A stretch of DNA of 64,000 bases from Haemonchus contortus (lineage: Eukaryota; Nematoda; Chromadorea; Rhabditida; Trichostrongylidae), in NCBI GenBank assembly GCA_000469685.2, contig LS997565.1, forward strand, positions 11,893,505-11,957,504. The letters run 5' to 3'. A program made the translations under genes and the position numbers. Below, piece by piece: positions 1 to 14,308 of the stretch (position 1 is the first letter of the stretch; every line of letters starts with the position of its first letter). The notes under the pieces were generated by a model, which was given only the letters and a program-made list of their open reading frames with translations, made no database searches and was not told where the DNA came from.

Positions 1-3000
1 TCCTCCTTATTAGGCTGCTAGTCACGTCACTTCAGTTTGTGTTAGGCTAACAACTGGCCCAACGATCTTTACTTTGATTTCACTCTATTTGAAATATTCA
101 AAATAAATTGCACCAGCAGAGAATCGATTTTGTCTGTGACAAGTACTCGTCCTCCTCCCAGGACGGAGATGGTACTCCCTTGTGGTAATACCCACAAAGT
201 ACGGGCTTTGTTTAAGGTCATGTCCGATCAAAGTCGGTCTGTCAACCGTCACAGAGCACTTTGAGACGAACAAAGTCAACGACGAAGACAAGCTATTCAA
301 GTACCCTGAAGGATCCACTCAAATGCCATGGATTTGGCCGTGCATCTGATTTCCGTAACAAATTGTTGAGACGTTTGAGCGGGTTCTTGGCGTACCTCAA
401 CTCCCGTGATCAGTAATTGTTTACGACAAAGAATTGATATGAACAACTAAATATGTTAGGAATTAGTGCATACATTAGTCTGACCAAGTCGATTTACTGC
501 CTTTGTGTTACTGTACGTTGACTATGTCGATATGGGCGAGGAATCGATCCAGTGACCAATTTTTCTGGAGCCTACGATAGATCACCTTTGAGACCTCAAA
601 GGATGGTGAGTTGTTGACAAAACTACTGGCTCAGACGGGATCCTAACCCGAGGCTAAAGTTTTGCTTATAACTGCCATCCCACGTCCATATAGCGTACTA
701 CGAAAGCCATAGCAGTAAGAAAAAGCATCCACTTTTGGAATCTTAACAGCTTCAATTTTCGAAATCAGTTTTGTGATTTATTTGGACCGTCTGAGACTGA
801 TTCTGCTGCCCAATTCTTGTCAGGCTTCCTTCGTTTACCCGTCGTCGTCCTTCTTTGTGCTATCTTACTATCTTTTACCATGACTTAGGTGGTATAGCAG
901 CTTTAGCAGCTTAAGCCGACATTCCGTAATATTATAATCCTAATGCGATCCCTGTAGGTTTCATACATCACCTAGAGCTCAAACAACAAAACGTCTACTC
1001 TACGTTTATTTACCTGAAACAGTGCATTCACAAGGTTTGATGAGGGGAGTTTGGCTGGAGCAGAAGAACGTTATGGCCTCACTTGATTTGAACAATCCTG
1101 GAATGGTCAAATAGGGGAAGCCCCCATAGACGTTCTGGCGGGACAGTGTGCGTCTTTCCATATTTTCCCAGTCGTATAGCTTACCTCCTTTTGACAACTA
1201 CTTTATACTTCGCCAAACTCCCTGGTGATCCTTTTAAACGTCCGTTCACTCAGCCACTGATTAGAATCACTCGATTACCTCTGCCGCTATTGAAAAAAAA
1301 ACCTAAATACTTTACTTTGACTAAGAGTTCGTAAACGAAAGAATAGAAGCTCACATTTTCCGATATTGATCGACTTTCTTTAAGGATGCGCCATGCGGTC
1401 AGATTCCATTCGGACTATGCAGGCATTTGAATGGGTTCGGAGCGTATACTATGTCCTAAGGGCTCAGTCAAACATTGCGTCTATCCTTCCAGGTGACTGA
1501 ACCAATCCACAAAACGCCTAATTGGTCTGGGCGGATGTCGAATTGGGTTCTGTTCCTCGAACCACCAGGTCTAATGCTATGCCACTTGGCATACCCGTTT
1601 CCGTCATTGAATCATGACACCTAGGAATTCATGGACTTCAGTGATCATCTTCCGTTTCATACTCCATCATACTTTTCCTTACACACTTTCCTTACTGAGT
1701 TGTTTGCGTCGTTCTCGACTGGGAATTTACGGGTTTTTTTGAGGATTGCTCGATTTTGTGGGATATTTTCGCTTTACAAAGTTATTACCAATATAAAGGT
1801 TGTGGGTTCATCCTGAAGATCTGCGGGCGCCTTTGAGTATCTCACTATTGAGCTCTCGTTGAGAATCGTGATAGTATTCAGATGCCGTGGGTGTCCACGA
1901 CCAACATCGTATCATCGTGAAGGTCGAACTTTGGTCCTCTAAGGGATAATTCCGTATTCTAGCAAATCTGAAATGACAAGAAAGCATAGAAAAGACGAAG
2001 CAATTTGTTAGAAGAAGCCTATCTCCTGCTAATCCATCGCACTTGTGTCCATATCCTTTCTAATCGGTGCTGAATTTAATCTCAGTTTGCTCACTTCGTC
2101 TTCATCTTCCCCATACCCTGAGGCTACTAGTGGGTGCTGATTTATCAACGACTATATTTCACCCAAGCGACCCTTGTTCCTAGGGGGTTTCGTGTAGTTC
2201 AAGTAATCCAGGCGAGACCAATTCTAATGTAGTCATTTTTAATGAAATATATACATTGCCGTAGTAGCCACTACCTCTCGGAAGCACTACGGTAATTGGA
2301 TGTACCTCGGACCGTTCGTTAAGCTGAGGGACTTAACGTGTACTTCACAAATCCCGGAGGTGTAGGGGCTTCATAGCCCTAATTGGACTCATAGGCCGAC
2401 CGTGAAAGGAATTACAGAGTGCCGGGACACTAAACACTTGCTGGAAACTTTAATTCTTCATTTCCTAAAATAAATGAGTTCTTTATTTTGACAAAGTCCT
2501 ACCTTCATTGGATTCCTCAGTTAATGGCGAACTTCCTTTAATTCCTGATGCTGTCCCATATTTATTTGTTCTACCTGTTGTCCTATTCATCAGATTTTCG
2601 GAATAAGCTCGTATCTCAAATCATCTTCATCCGTCCCATGACGTGTGGGCGGAGGAAATCATTGCATTTGGGCTCCTCAAGCGGTCGGAGTGGACCCGAA
2701 TCGCCTGGGAGGCGCAAAGCATATGATTCCTCCCGCTTGGAGCTTTCTTTCTTGAAGAAGTCTGGTACTGAGATCTGGTTTGGTGTTCATTTTGCAACTC
2801 AGGGGATCCGATGGGGACTTCCAATGTACAGCAACCAACCGGTTTTTCTTGCTCGATTACGCTGCCGGATATCAACATGAAGTGATTGATGATCGGGTTT
2901 TGTGGTCGAATCTAACCACATGTTAACCTACCCGCCCTTTCTGTTTGAAGTTTTGTCTCCCACTACTTTCATTGACAATTCTGAAGCATGATCACTTTGA

Positions 3001-3467
3001 AGGGTGCTTAGTCAAGTGTCTTCGGGAGCCCACTCGTGGCACATTCGTGGGAGAGCTATGAACCACGGGCACCACATCTTCAAAGCGATTTTGGGAAGCC
3101 TCGTTTTTGACTTGGTGTATTCACTGTAGGGTGTCATCGTGAAGGATATCGTAACCAATAATATGTAATCACTGATTATCACTCATTATATGAAGTTATC
3201 ACAATATTGCTCATCGATTATTATAGGTAAACATATGGTTGTCGTAAGTTAGGTTAAAAGCCCAACTTAAAGCCATCATTTCACTGGATACTGTCAAGGC
3301 TAGCAGCGAAAAAAATCTAAAAATATATTCCTTGTCAATGATAATGACCATAGAATCTAGGTAGAGGTAAATCCCATGTGGGATCGTATGGGGTTACTAG
3401 GAAGAGGGCGACAGAGCAGTAACTAAGTAGGCCGTCAAACAAACGTCAATACCTACTTTTCATAAAA
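1..3467. other. No gene seen
   Basis: Only short scattered frames (up to 110 codons at 2548) with no recognisable domain, and no clear repeats. Confidence 0.5.
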
Positions 3468-3720
3468 GGTGGTGGTTTAGTGGGTCCTGGAGCACATAAT
3501 CACATGTATGCTCTGGGAATCAGGTCTCAGACTAATACCAGTCCAGGTTGACGAAGCCTTCCGTCCTTCCGGGGTTCATCGGGTGGCCACCGCAAGTCAT
3601 TGTATAGGCAACATACGCATTCGATAAGCCACTACTATTTTGATTTGAAGTCAAATGCGGGGCGCATCTCTCAGACGACATTGATCAATGCCAAAAGGCT
3701 CTAACCTTTATTTTTTACAA
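3468..3720 (+). mobile_element. tRNA-derived SINE, decayed with internal deletion
   Basis: Head GGTGGTTTAGTGG and ACATAATCACATG are recognisable. The GGTACCAGACTCGTCTGGG region is deleted; the 3' half and tail are clear. Confidence 0.75.
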
Positions 3721-4411
3721 AATTCTTTGACCGAAAGAAATGAAACCACGATCCCGTTCTTGATTCGAGCCGCATGAATGACTACTTCGAAGGGGCCTAT
3801 TCGAGCTGCAAATCTCATTTTTCATTATCAGTTTCAATCGTTGGGTTTTCCCACCCCGTCAAGGCCGCTCTTATTTCCGAGCTGGAATTATTCAACAGCT
3901 CCGTTCAACTTTGGCGTCCTTAACAATCGTTGTTTGGAGGGAGTACCTCTAGCTACTGAAGCTGGGAATTGTGTTAATTGCCATGTTTGCTAGGCCTGTC
4001 TCTAGCCAAGCTTTGAACTTGAGTTTTCCACACAAAACCTGCAGCAACTACTTTTATCTTTACTTCTTTCGAGTGTCAGTTAGACCTTGCGTCAAAATGT
4101 CCATACCCTTATATCTAGAATACCCGTAACTGCTCAAGGGCATTGCCTCCACTGTTGGTTTTCCCTACACTCACCCGTGGTTGTGAGAGGTTCACTATGA
4201 CGGTTCCCTAACCATGGATGAAAGTGAACCTAATACAATAGAAGGACTGGAAAAATATGAAAAAGGGAAGGCAGGACCTCCGTAAGCTGCTCTGCCCAAC
4301 TGAAGCATTACTTAGTTCCGGTGAAAGCCATTCAGCTTTTACCCGTCTCTCAAAGTTTCTTCAAAATCTCATGACCTCAAAGGTGGCAGCTGTTCATCAT
4401 GGCAGACTGAT

Positions 4412-4712
4412 GGGGGTAGTGTAGTGGCTAAAGGTGCACTTCACACACTCATGATCACGGGTTCGAATCTCGGATCGATATCCGCCTAGGCCGACTAAAC
4501 GTTCCACTCTTCCGGGGTCGGTAAAATTGTACCAGACTTGTCTGGGAGGATAAAAGCACTGACTTGTACATCGTCTGGGTACCGCAAGTCATTGTATAGG
4601 CCACGTGTGCACTCATTACGCCAGTACGATTCTGAATGGAAGTCGAGTGCGGGGCGCTTTCCTCAGACAGGATTGATTAGCGCCAAAAGCTTTATTCTTT
4701 TTGTCCTTTTAT
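4412..4712 (+). mobile_element. tRNA-derived SINE, full length
   Basis: A box GTAGTGTAGTGGC, perfect B box GGTTCGAATCTC, full body and CCAAAAGCTTTATTC tail. Confidence 0.9.
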
Positions 4713-4920
4713 AGCGGACTGATGCGGGTCTGGGTTGAGGCTTGTCCTCAAATCTATCGAGCGTATCAATAGTCCTCATGTTTTGTCCTTCATTCAGAGA
4801 CAAGCCTAAGTGCTTCATCCCTCACACTCCTAATGAGCAGTAGCACTTGCTTGTTGACTGATGAGCTTCGTACTTGTCCTTGAAATGGATTTGACTCATT
4901 TTGATTGATATTTTTTACAG

Positions 4921-5212
4921 ATAAAGGATAAAGTTTTTGGCGTTAATCAATCCCGTCTGAGGGAAGCGCCCCCGCACTCGACTTCCATTCAGAATCGTAG
5001 TGGCATATTGAATGCGTCTGTGGCCCATACAATGACTTGCGGTGGCTAGACGATATACAATTCCGTGCTTTTATCCTCCCAGGCATGTTTGGTGTCACCC
5101 AGAAGGGATGGAAGGCTTTGTTGGCTCGAGCGGATATCGATCCGGGATTCGAACCCCTGACCGTGCGTGTGATATAGTGCGCCACTTGCCACTACACCAC
5201 CTCCGCCATTCC
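4921..5212 (-). mobile_element. tRNA-derived SINE, full length
   Basis: Inverted copy with tail AAAGGATAAAG at 4922 and head boxes near 5150-5205. Its 5' end abuts an opposite copy. Confidence 0.9.
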
Positions 5213-5462
5213 CGGATCGATGCCCGCCCAGGCCAACCAAGCCTTCCATCCCCTCGGGGCCGGTGAATTGGTACCAGACTCGTCTGGGAGGATAAAAGCA
5301 CTGACTTGTACTTCGGCTGGCCACCGCAAGTCATTGTATAGGCCACATACGCACTCATTACGCCACTACGATTCTGAATGGAAGTCGAGTGCGGGGGCGC
5401 TCCCTCAGACGGGATTGATTAACGCCAAAAACTTTATCCTTTATCCTTTATTTTTTACAGAA
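5213..5462 (+). mobile_element. tRNA-derived SINE, head-truncated
   Basis: Begins just after the B box (CGGATCGATGCCCGCCC) and keeps the whole body and a doubled CCTTTAT tail. With 4921-5212 it forms a large inverted repeat. Confidence 0.9.
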
Positions 5463-6659
5463 TCGGGACCAAACTATTGTTTCGTTTTGTTTTTTTTTTT
5501 TGTTGATGTTTATGTCAGGAGACCTTAAACCTTATTTGTCGCCTTTGGCTGGTACAGCGCGTTCTTCGGCCATAAAGCACGTAAATAAGTAATAACAACT
5601 AAATAATTCAAGTAAGTTGGAGAGACAAATACGTGGATGCGGTTGAGCCTTCAAAAAGAGCGAAAATATTACAAACTAGACCCGTTGCTTGTTGATATCG
5701 TAGATTTCTCAAATAAAAAGGCTGAAATTGCCAACCGCTGAAAAGTCATGTCCATTATGTCCCCACTTTCATGGCCATGCTTCAGAACGGTAAATAAATG
5801 ACTATGGCTACATGAGCATCTTGTTTTTTTAATGGAAATCTGGCATTAGCATCATGTAAGCGGCTTCTGTTAATGTCAGCTTGCTTAGGCTGCTTATGTT
5901 AACTGCTTTCCATAGATCCGAGTCTCCTCCGAAAACTTCCGTCTTAGCTCTATCAGCGTTTTTGTAGAATTAAATTTCGAAAAAATCTCTTTAGGTAGTC
6001 TGTAAGGGCCGGTGAGACGTTCTCTTGCTCATTTACTTGCTTTGTCCTCTACGAACTTGGATCCCTTGAGTAAATTTGCTGCTCAGACTTTTTTGGCGAG
6101 AACGGGTGAACCACTTTGTCTCTGGTGCTTTGATCTTATTGCATTTTTTTGGATGCATTGAACAAATCAACAAACAAACAAAGAATCATAATTTGTTGGT
6201 GACCTCAAGGAATCCTGGCGGATAGAGTTACCTAAGCAATGGACGGTCTTCCAGAACGGATCCGTAACCTGGTCCGTGTGGGCCTTAAATTTTTTACTTT
6301 CTCTTTGATTTTTATTTTTTGAATTTCTGAAGAAGATTCCTTTCCATCCTTATAACCACAGTGAGTGGAAGTGTAACTTAGTACCCCAACTCGGTTCTTG
6401 TACAAAATTAATTATTAATTACACTACTTTAGAAATTACCGTAATTTTTTGTTATTTGAATCCCTCAACTTACCCACAGTATCATCGAAGCGTCCAGCTG
6501 GGCAGATCCGTTACCCTGGGGAGCATGCAGTATACGAGCACATCAGAGTAAGTAGAGATTATCCCATCGGCTTAAACGATTTGGATACCCCCCTCCCCCT
6601 ATTAAATTTGAGTATGTTGGAGTATCACATAATATCACATGACACTATTACATACCATT

Positions 6660-7190
6660 AATTTATTACTTTAGCAATTTACAGTGTACCTCATCATAAA
6701 ATGATAATTGATAATGATAATAAACGATAATTAGAGCATCACTTTACCCTGTACTTTACCGTCCACGTTTTTGTACATAAAAAGCAAATATAATTAAATA
6801 ATTTATACAATATGATAACTAGTAGTTATTATCCATAATTCCTAATAATGCACCATTAATATATTATAAACTATTTTATATTATATTCCATTATACTGTA
6901 TTATGCTATTTTATTTTATTCCTTCTAATTTTTTTATATTACTTAATTTTATTCTCGTATTTTGACAACATTTTTGTTCGATTCTTTTTCAAACAAAACG
7001 TTTAAACTTTTTCAAAATCACGTGAAAATATAAAACATGAAATTTTTGAATTTTGCTTTTTTATTTTTTATTTTTATTCTATTGCATCCTACATATTATC
7101 TATTTTATCTATTTATTCATCTATATTTTATTCTTTTTTTATATCTTAATTTTATTTTTGTCGTGTTGCCAAACTTCGAAAACACTTTTT
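6660..7190. other. Very AT-rich block without a gene
   Basis: Dominated by TATTT and ATTAT runs. The only frame (67 codons from 7053) is a low-complexity Phe/Leu/Ile/Tyr product of T-richness. No known element. Confidence 0.6.
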
Positions 7191-7974
7191 GATGGATTCA
7201 TTGACTATATGCGTTTATATGGCCCTATCTTGATGATCCCAGTAACCATTGGCTGACCCTTCACTACATATACGCCTACCCAATGATTATGCTTCCGCTT
7301 ATCAGAGATGAAGGTAGCCTGTACTTTGAGTGATTACTGTGGTTGTATAATGAATGGGTTTGGCTTACCCTACCAGCAGTTGTGCCAATTTGTAAAAATT
7401 CCATCTTAAGAGGGTCAGCATATTGATGAATCTGAAGGATCTGTCCTGGTATCCCTTGTTCCTACTGCGATGGGAGAAAGAACGACAGTACTATGCAGGT
7501 GCTGCACCCTTAGCAGTGTGACTCCTGCACTTAGTTTGCTCTTGAGCTCTTCACATTTGAAGTATTCCATCAACGACAGTTTTTCATTTTGAAGCCCTAA
7601 TTTCCGTTCAGACTCAGGGAGAATGTATTTTGAATGATCCCTGGAATCGATCAAGATTTCATAGTCATGTAATTACATCGAAAAATATGATTCAATTGAG
7701 TTAGGTCTAGCTCTTTCTCGAGAATCTTTCCGAAACGGATTTTGATTACTGCTTATTATTACTGATTGGTCTAGTCCAACCCTGCGTTCCATGTGATGTA
7801 ATCGCTCTAGGCATTGAGGGCCTCATCCTGTAAAAGGCTCCTTCCTAACTTTTTCAGCATGTCCTGAACACAGCGAAGTTTGGCTCAGATTCCTATCTGG
7901 GGGGATCTTGCCATCGGAAAGGAGAATAGTGGCGGTTGCGAAAGGTATATGGAGTGGGTCCGGGGATGGTTTCG

Positions 7975-8048
7975 CATCGAGGCCTGCCTGGACCAACCAA
8001 ACATTCCACCTTTTTAAGGTCGGTCAAATGGTACCAGGCTCGTGTGGT
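7975..8048 (+). mobile_element. SINE fragment
   Basis: Only the middle remains (CATCGAGGCCTGCCTGGACC to GGTACCAGGCTCGTGTGG). Confidence 0.6.
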
Positions 8049-8283
8049 AAAACCATTTAACTACCGAAAAGTTTATCCTCGTGATCTGTCTTGTCGTTCG
8101 AGCCACTTTCCACTTTTCCGATTCCGTTCTCGAGAAAAGGATCCCATCTTACACTCTCAGTTCTCGAGAGCCCTTAAGGGCCGGTTCACGATAAAAAAGG
8201 TTACTGAGTTCTTCCTTCAGGAGTACTCAGCGCCCTCCATGGGTCGTAGAAGGGACCCTCTCGCTCCCACAATCTCGGCGCTT

Positions 8284-8698
8284 AAGGCATAGTGAAAGCC
8301 CTGTTGCTGCCGTAACTGGCTTTAACGCCACTCGATCGAAGTCACGATAGACGAGTTCGAGACAATACAGATTGCAGCTATTCTTTCTAGGACCTACACA
8401 CACTTTTTTGTTTACTTATGCTTATAAGTGCATGAATTTTTGCTTACCATAGTCTCTTATTCGCACTAGGACCCACACGTACGCAGTGAGACACATTGCA
8501 TACTCGTCCAAACGCCCCACTCTTCTTCATTTTTCTGGTCTCATTCTCGTCCAGCCTCCTTTTTAACTGTTTTTCGAAGCATTTCTCCACATTGGAAACA
8601 CCTATTCACGCAGTTTCTTCACCTTTGTCGCACTATTTTCGATCTTGTCTTTCATTTTTCATCATAATCTGGATTACCCAAAATCTGAGCTGTGCCTT
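8284..8698. mobile_element. Second, decayed copy of the TIR element of 39019-39591
   Basis: Ends AAGGCATAGTGA and CTGTGCCTT are decayed forms of the same TIR. The interior shares long stretches with the reverse complement of 39.0-39.6 kb (for example AATACAGATTGCAGC and GTAAGCAAAAATTCAT on the other strand). It is shorter, from internal deletion. Confidence 0.7.
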
Positions 8699-11600
8699 CG
8701 AAGGAGCCGCTGATGTCTCTCTAGGTTTTCCGTTTCCCACTTCCTAGGCTCGCAAATTCGAGCTGCGGTACTGATTGAGCTAGCTCTCTCTTTCAAAATT
8801 GTCACTGTCAAGAGCTGTGAGGACCGCTTAGACTTTACTATGGAAAAAGTTCAAAAAATAAGTGAAAAGAAGAGGATATCGTAAACTGACCGACTCAACA
8901 GCTCAATGGTAAGCCTGTGAATGAGAGCTTTTCAACAGGAAAGCTCCGGTGGCACGGAATTTTGGAAATTGTAATAAACTTCATCAACATTTTTTTCACT
9001 TTCACTCTTCGGACTTCGACCCATTTTTCTGATTACATAAAGTCTCGGTCCTTCTGCAGCATTCAAAGAGATTGTACCAAAGCTGGCTCTTTGCCCTTTC
9101 TCAGTCAGAAACTTTTCGAGCCCCATCGCTCGAACTTGATCACTTTGAGAAGTCTTCTGTATTACTTCTGCTGCACTTCCGAACATCAAGACCAATTATA
9201 AGGAAAACGCGATTCATTTCGACATGGTTAATGGAGACAGGTGAAATTGCTAAGAGAAAAAAGGTCTCGATTTTTTAGGAGTCGGCTATTCTCTCTAATA
9301 CTTCTCTCCGTCGATTTCCGATCTTTGGAAATTTTGGCATCCTAGCTCGGTATATATCCAAGAACAAGTATTTACGATTGTATGACGCAATAATCAAACG
9401 GATGAAGTCAAGCCAAATCCTGCCTGAAGCCATTCTTCAATTGGTCGTTGAACAGCTGAACTTTATGGTGTTTAGAGTCTCATTTGAATCCGAGCTATTC
9501 TTGAACTGGTTGCTCTTCGGGACTCCATATTTCCCACTTTAGAACGAGACCTTTTTGTTTTCTCTGTTTTCCATGGGTAGGATCTATGTTTTTCTCTTTT
9601 TTGCCATTTAAACTGCCTTCCAAAGCCAACGCATGGGATATGGCCTTAGATCCTTCAGAGTCAATGTCCTGAGTCGTTCCAGCCGTTTTTACTGATTCAC
9701 CTAAAGAAGTTGACCTAAGCCTATCCAATGCACCATAGCCCGTCCCTTTGCTAACTACTCATGGATCTTCATCGAAGTAGCCAGTTTTTCTCTTTTGACA
9801 GCAGTTCCTGGGTGGTCCAGATAAGCTGAAGATTTGTTTAAAATGAGCTGATGTGATGTGAGGCCATAATAGATGAACGGCTATGTGTAGGGTGGCTTCG
9901 GGCAGGATTTAGATCGAAATTGCCGGCTTCCTGTATAGGCGTACTCATTTCAAGTCAGTGAAGATACTGTGACTTTGGTGGGATTAGTTAGTAACTACGA
10001 CTGTCCCCAAAAGGGAGGACACAAGTTCGAGACTCACAGGTCAGTATGAGCCACCGTGAGGGTTGAATCCTATCCAGGGGTCTCCGTGGAATTCTCTGTG
10101 GAATCGAACAAAGACCAGGGGGTAATGTAGCCCTCGATGTACTGGGCTCCCAGAGTTTTTCTGCCCCTTTTACAGAGCCGTTCCCCATACCTACACCCTT
10201 TTGTTTTGGTGTAGCATTATGTATGGTTTTTTACCGTGGGAAGAACTCTGAGAAGAGCGAAAGAAGAAGCTTCAAAAGCTTTTAAACTATGTGGTCTTCA
10301 ACTTACTAGTAGCAGAAAGTCAATAACACTCGTAGTCAAACTGGAAGGTTGTTATTCGGAGCTTTTCACTTCGGATAGACAAAGGTTAACTTCTTTTAAA
10401 AGTAAAGCCCACCATATTCCGATTGTTGACGTGTCCCCAAGGCTTTCCTACACGAATCCTTTGCAATTCGCAAATCCGAGGGCTTCTGATGAACGTTTTC
10501 ATCCCAATTTCCGGGATTCACTGATTACTTGTACCCTCTGTACTTGTGGCATTTACTCGAAATTGATTGGCTTAGTTACTATTCTACGGGTAGGGTACGG
10601 TAGCAATTCTTCTCTTCGTTATGTAACAGGTGTTCTGGACTCTTTCGATTTACTCATATCCCATTCATAGTTCCAGGGAAGGTTAAAAACTTACCCCTTC
10701 GAAACCCATTAGTTACTTGTTGGTATAGTGCGATGATTACTGGAGTTTTTGGACGCCTTTCTGGTTGGGGGATTAGTCCGTGGGCGTTTATTAGTCACCG
10801 TATCGCTTCTACCCGTGGTTTCCCTAGCTCGGGTTCCTTCTGCTGTCATCATAGGCGAGGGAGGAACTGGAAGCGATCCGGCACGCCCACTTTTACTCCA
10901 TCCCGGAACCTCTACTAATTGCTCGACGTCCTTGTGCCATCCTTATTTTTCCCTGATTCTAATAAAAGTGAGAGCAGGGTATGTCCTTCCTTTCATTTGA
11001 AGAGAGTGCACGTGTATATTTGCTTTCAATTATTGTTTACCATAGTTGGAATAAAGGCGTAGTCAAACTTTTCCGAAAATTTTTCGAAATCCTACGTTAC
11101 CAAGGAGACATGACTTATTATATGCAAAAATAAACCCTATGAAAGTTTGATGAACAGATTAGTCATAATTGCGACAAAGTTCATTTCTGACTATTCCAAG
11201 AAATTAATTAAATTTTTCGGTCGAAGTCTACTTTTGCACCTGCTACAGCTCCTTTTCTTACTGTCTATTATACTGTGTATAGCACCGCCCTTTACACTAA
11301 TTCAGGCTCCGGTCTTTCCATTCTATCATCCCCTTCTGTGGTTTCTTGAGAAAGATGGGGGAAATGAGCGATATGCTCATAGTTGTTGGTTTTAGGATCG
11401 TTGAAGGTTTTTTAGGCTATGAGCAAACTAGCCATTCTTCTCAGCATCATTTTCAATGTTTAATCGGCTTGATTTGCATTCAACCACCGTCTCCGGGCTG
11501 CTGCCCCTTCCCAACCGTCCCCTTGAAAACTCCAATTAGTCACCACGTTCCTATCACTTTCTCCTGACCCTCGCCAGCCCTTCATTTCAGCCCTCCTCAG

Positions 11601-12512
11601 GGGCTGTTTCGATTGCGACGTCCCTGATTTGGAAAACTCGTATGTATAGATAAAGAAGTTCCAAGTTAGAGGATTAGAATAAAAGTCAGCAGTTGCTCCT
11701 CTTAAGAGCATGCTCGGGTCAGGCAATCGAACACGGAATGTGTGGGGTGCCCGAGATCTGATTGTAGACAATGTTCCGAAGTAGTAATGTAAGCCATAAT
11801 GGGCTTCGGACAAGGAATGTCTACAATTTAAGGAAAGCTCTGAGGACCTAGGCCTAGAGGACCTCAAAATTGACTTTGTTTTTCTTGAGCAGCCATGACC
11901 TTTTGGTTAAGCAGCAGTCCAGACAGGGCGGTTGGAGAGTTTTCGACTGAACCGGCCTCGAACGATTTGTGAATTCACAAACCACCGACGCCGAATGGAA
12001 ATTTTCGCTCATTTCCTGATCTCGCATAGAGGTTGGAATTGCACCCACTTCTTTCGACAATACCTTTTTTATACAAAATAGTAGACATTGAACAAAAGAC
12101 TTCAAATATTTGGAAAATAGTCCTCAACATCTCATCGTTGTCTCTCGATAGTTCCGTTTTCATGATCGTTGAGCACTTTAAGGAGCGCGGGCATGAGCCT
12201 GTACCACCGGAAACTTTATCTTCTCGATATGACGCTCCGAAACGCCTGTACGAGTAAGGTTACAGTGCTCGGAAAGCACAATTCCCGAATTGAATTCCTT
12301 TATACCTGGGAGTTTCACCCATGACTCACTCACCTTGGGGTAACTTGGGGTAACAACTCCTCCAAGTTTTCTGTGAGTCCAGTTCAATAAGCTAAGTCCT
12401 AGCCCTTATTCTGAGCGCATTTTTCATACAGCACCAAAACCGACCTACGCCGTTTGATAGAGGACATTTTGCATCGCTACCGATTATGTATATGTATATT
12501 TGCTTGCTGGAC
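8699..12512. other. Apparent intergenic DNA
   Basis: The longest frame is 144 codons at 10236-10670 (+), with no family I recognise. Two polar minus frames (9195-8932 and 9728-9495) read somewhat protein-like but lack convincing splice sites joining them. Confidence 0.4.
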
Positions 12513-12793
12513 GGTGGTGTAGGGGCAAGTGGCGCACTATCACGCACGCATGGCCATGGGTTTAAATCCCGGATCGATATCCGCCTAGGCCAGCCGAGCC
12601 TCCATCCATCTGGGGTCGGTAGCAGACTTGTCTAGGGGGATAAAAGCACTGACTTGTACCTCAACTGGCCACCGTAAGTCATTGTATAGGCCACATGCGC
12701 ATTCAATACCCCACTGCGATTCTGGCTGGAAGTCGAATGCGTAGGCGCATCCTTCAGAGGGATTCACCAACACCAAAAACTTCGTCCTTCATA
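12513..12793 (+). mobile_element. tRNA-derived SINE, full length
   Basis: GGTGGTGTAGGGGCAAGTGG head, B box decayed to GGTTTAAATCCC, full body, CTTCGTCCTTCAT tail. Confidence 0.88.
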
Positions 12794-13131
12794 TGCTCGC
12801 TAATGCAGTACTGTTGCTTCTGCTAACCAGATGATTAACAATTTCCAAGCATGTCAAATACAGATGCCCTCATTTCAGACCATTTCATAATTCTTCGAAA
12901 TACGGGGGATGTCCGAATATAAATGAAATTCATGCGTTTTCGTCCCAAAGTTCAAAAATTTGAGCCTGTATCGAGTCTAACTAGGCGAAGCTCGTGTCAT
13001 TAATAGATCCTTTTATGAAGGTGTAATTAAATATACTATCTATTTCTGCTAATTCTTTGATATGTGTTGAGGGTGCAAACCGATCCTTACTAATATTATT
13101 GTTATAATTACTACAGTTAGAGCTGCTATAC

Positions 13132-13410
13132 TGGTGAAGGTAATGCCAAATGGCGAAATACCATACGATGGTCCGATGACCTTATCCCAGATCGATATCC
13201 GCCCCGGTCAGCCAAAAGTCGCATTCCTCCGGGGTCAATTAATCGGTACCAGATTCGTCTGGGAGGATAAAGGCGCTGGCTTGTACATTGGCTGGCCACC
13301 GCAAATTTTTGTATAGGTCATATATGCATTCAAAGACCACTTCGATCCTGAATCGAAGTTTATTGCGGGGCCCAATCCCAAAAATGGATTTGCTTAACTA
13401 GGCCTAGGCT
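13132..13410 (+). mobile_element. tRNA-derived SINE, decayed head
   Basis: Body from ATCGATATCCGCCCCGG to a GCGGGGCCCAATCC end is clear; head boxes are barely readable. Confidence 0.75.
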
Positions 13411-14308
13411 TCAACGTTACCTTTCATTACTGCTGGAGATGTCCAAAATCACTTTGTTCTGTTTTAGCAGGGGGTGGGAGGGGCAGGGTTAAGAAGGAGG
13501 GGGTGTTCAAGCGGATGAAACCTGAAGGCTACAGGTATCAGGTGTCATTGATAGCTGCATTACATCTGGATCTCATTCTAGTCAACGACAGGTGAAACAA
13601 AGACTGTGTGGGCCGATTCCATCTCCATCTCCTTGATGATTCCTACCTTTACTTTTGAATTGTCTCAAATGTGAAGGCATTCGGGACTAGAGCAGATGTT
13701 GAGAGCATGTATAGCCGCCCGCCCATAATATGATCTTGTCCAGTGCCTCTGAACCGACAGAACCTTCCGCCTCCACCTCTCCTTCTGCAGGCACCTCTTA
13801 GGAAGAGACCTATCGTGGTCGATGGGTCCGGGTTATGAAAAGGCTAGGTTGCTAGGTTCTACAAGTTCGTTGTTTCTGATTTTCCTGGAACCGACAGAGA
13901 GGCATGGTGTTTTTTATTTTCTCTATCATTTATATTTGCTATCTATGGCGTCATCGTTCCTAGTAATGTAAACATTCTATTTTTGTCAATAATGATAGTT
14001 CGGGGCATATTTTGGACCATAAAGGGAATAACAATTATGCGACGAGTACTTTTTCTTGTGTCCACCCACTTTTTCGTTCAATTCCGAGCGTGTTTGTTGA
14101 AGTTCCCGTACAATTTTTCTAATTGCACCTCCAATTAGAGCTCCATGACATCCAGTCTTTCACGTAGAACACCGAGTGGGATAGCTAAGGAAATCTAATT
14201 ATAACTGAAAAACCATCACTCTGTAGTCTCCGGTCGAAGTCATTTACGATTTCAAGGTCATTCTTTCTACATAGATTACCACGGTAAACAAAAGGGCATG
14301 AGTGCCAT

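Noticed and set aside
9..47. TTAGGC motifs at the window start, as in nematode telomeres
   Set aside because: Only two isolated hexamers 33 bp apart, not a tandem array.
5042..5528. Overlapping frames on both strands (up to 102 codons)
   Set aside because: They lie inside two opposed SINE copies, and similar frames recur in other SINE copies; they are translations of repeat DNA.
8932..9728. Two polar minus frames that read protein-like
   Set aside because: I could not join them with good splice sites and matching phases.
10236..10670. 144-codon plus frame, longest in the gene-poor part
   Set aside because: No domain recognised, no splice context and mixed composition; kept only as a remark.
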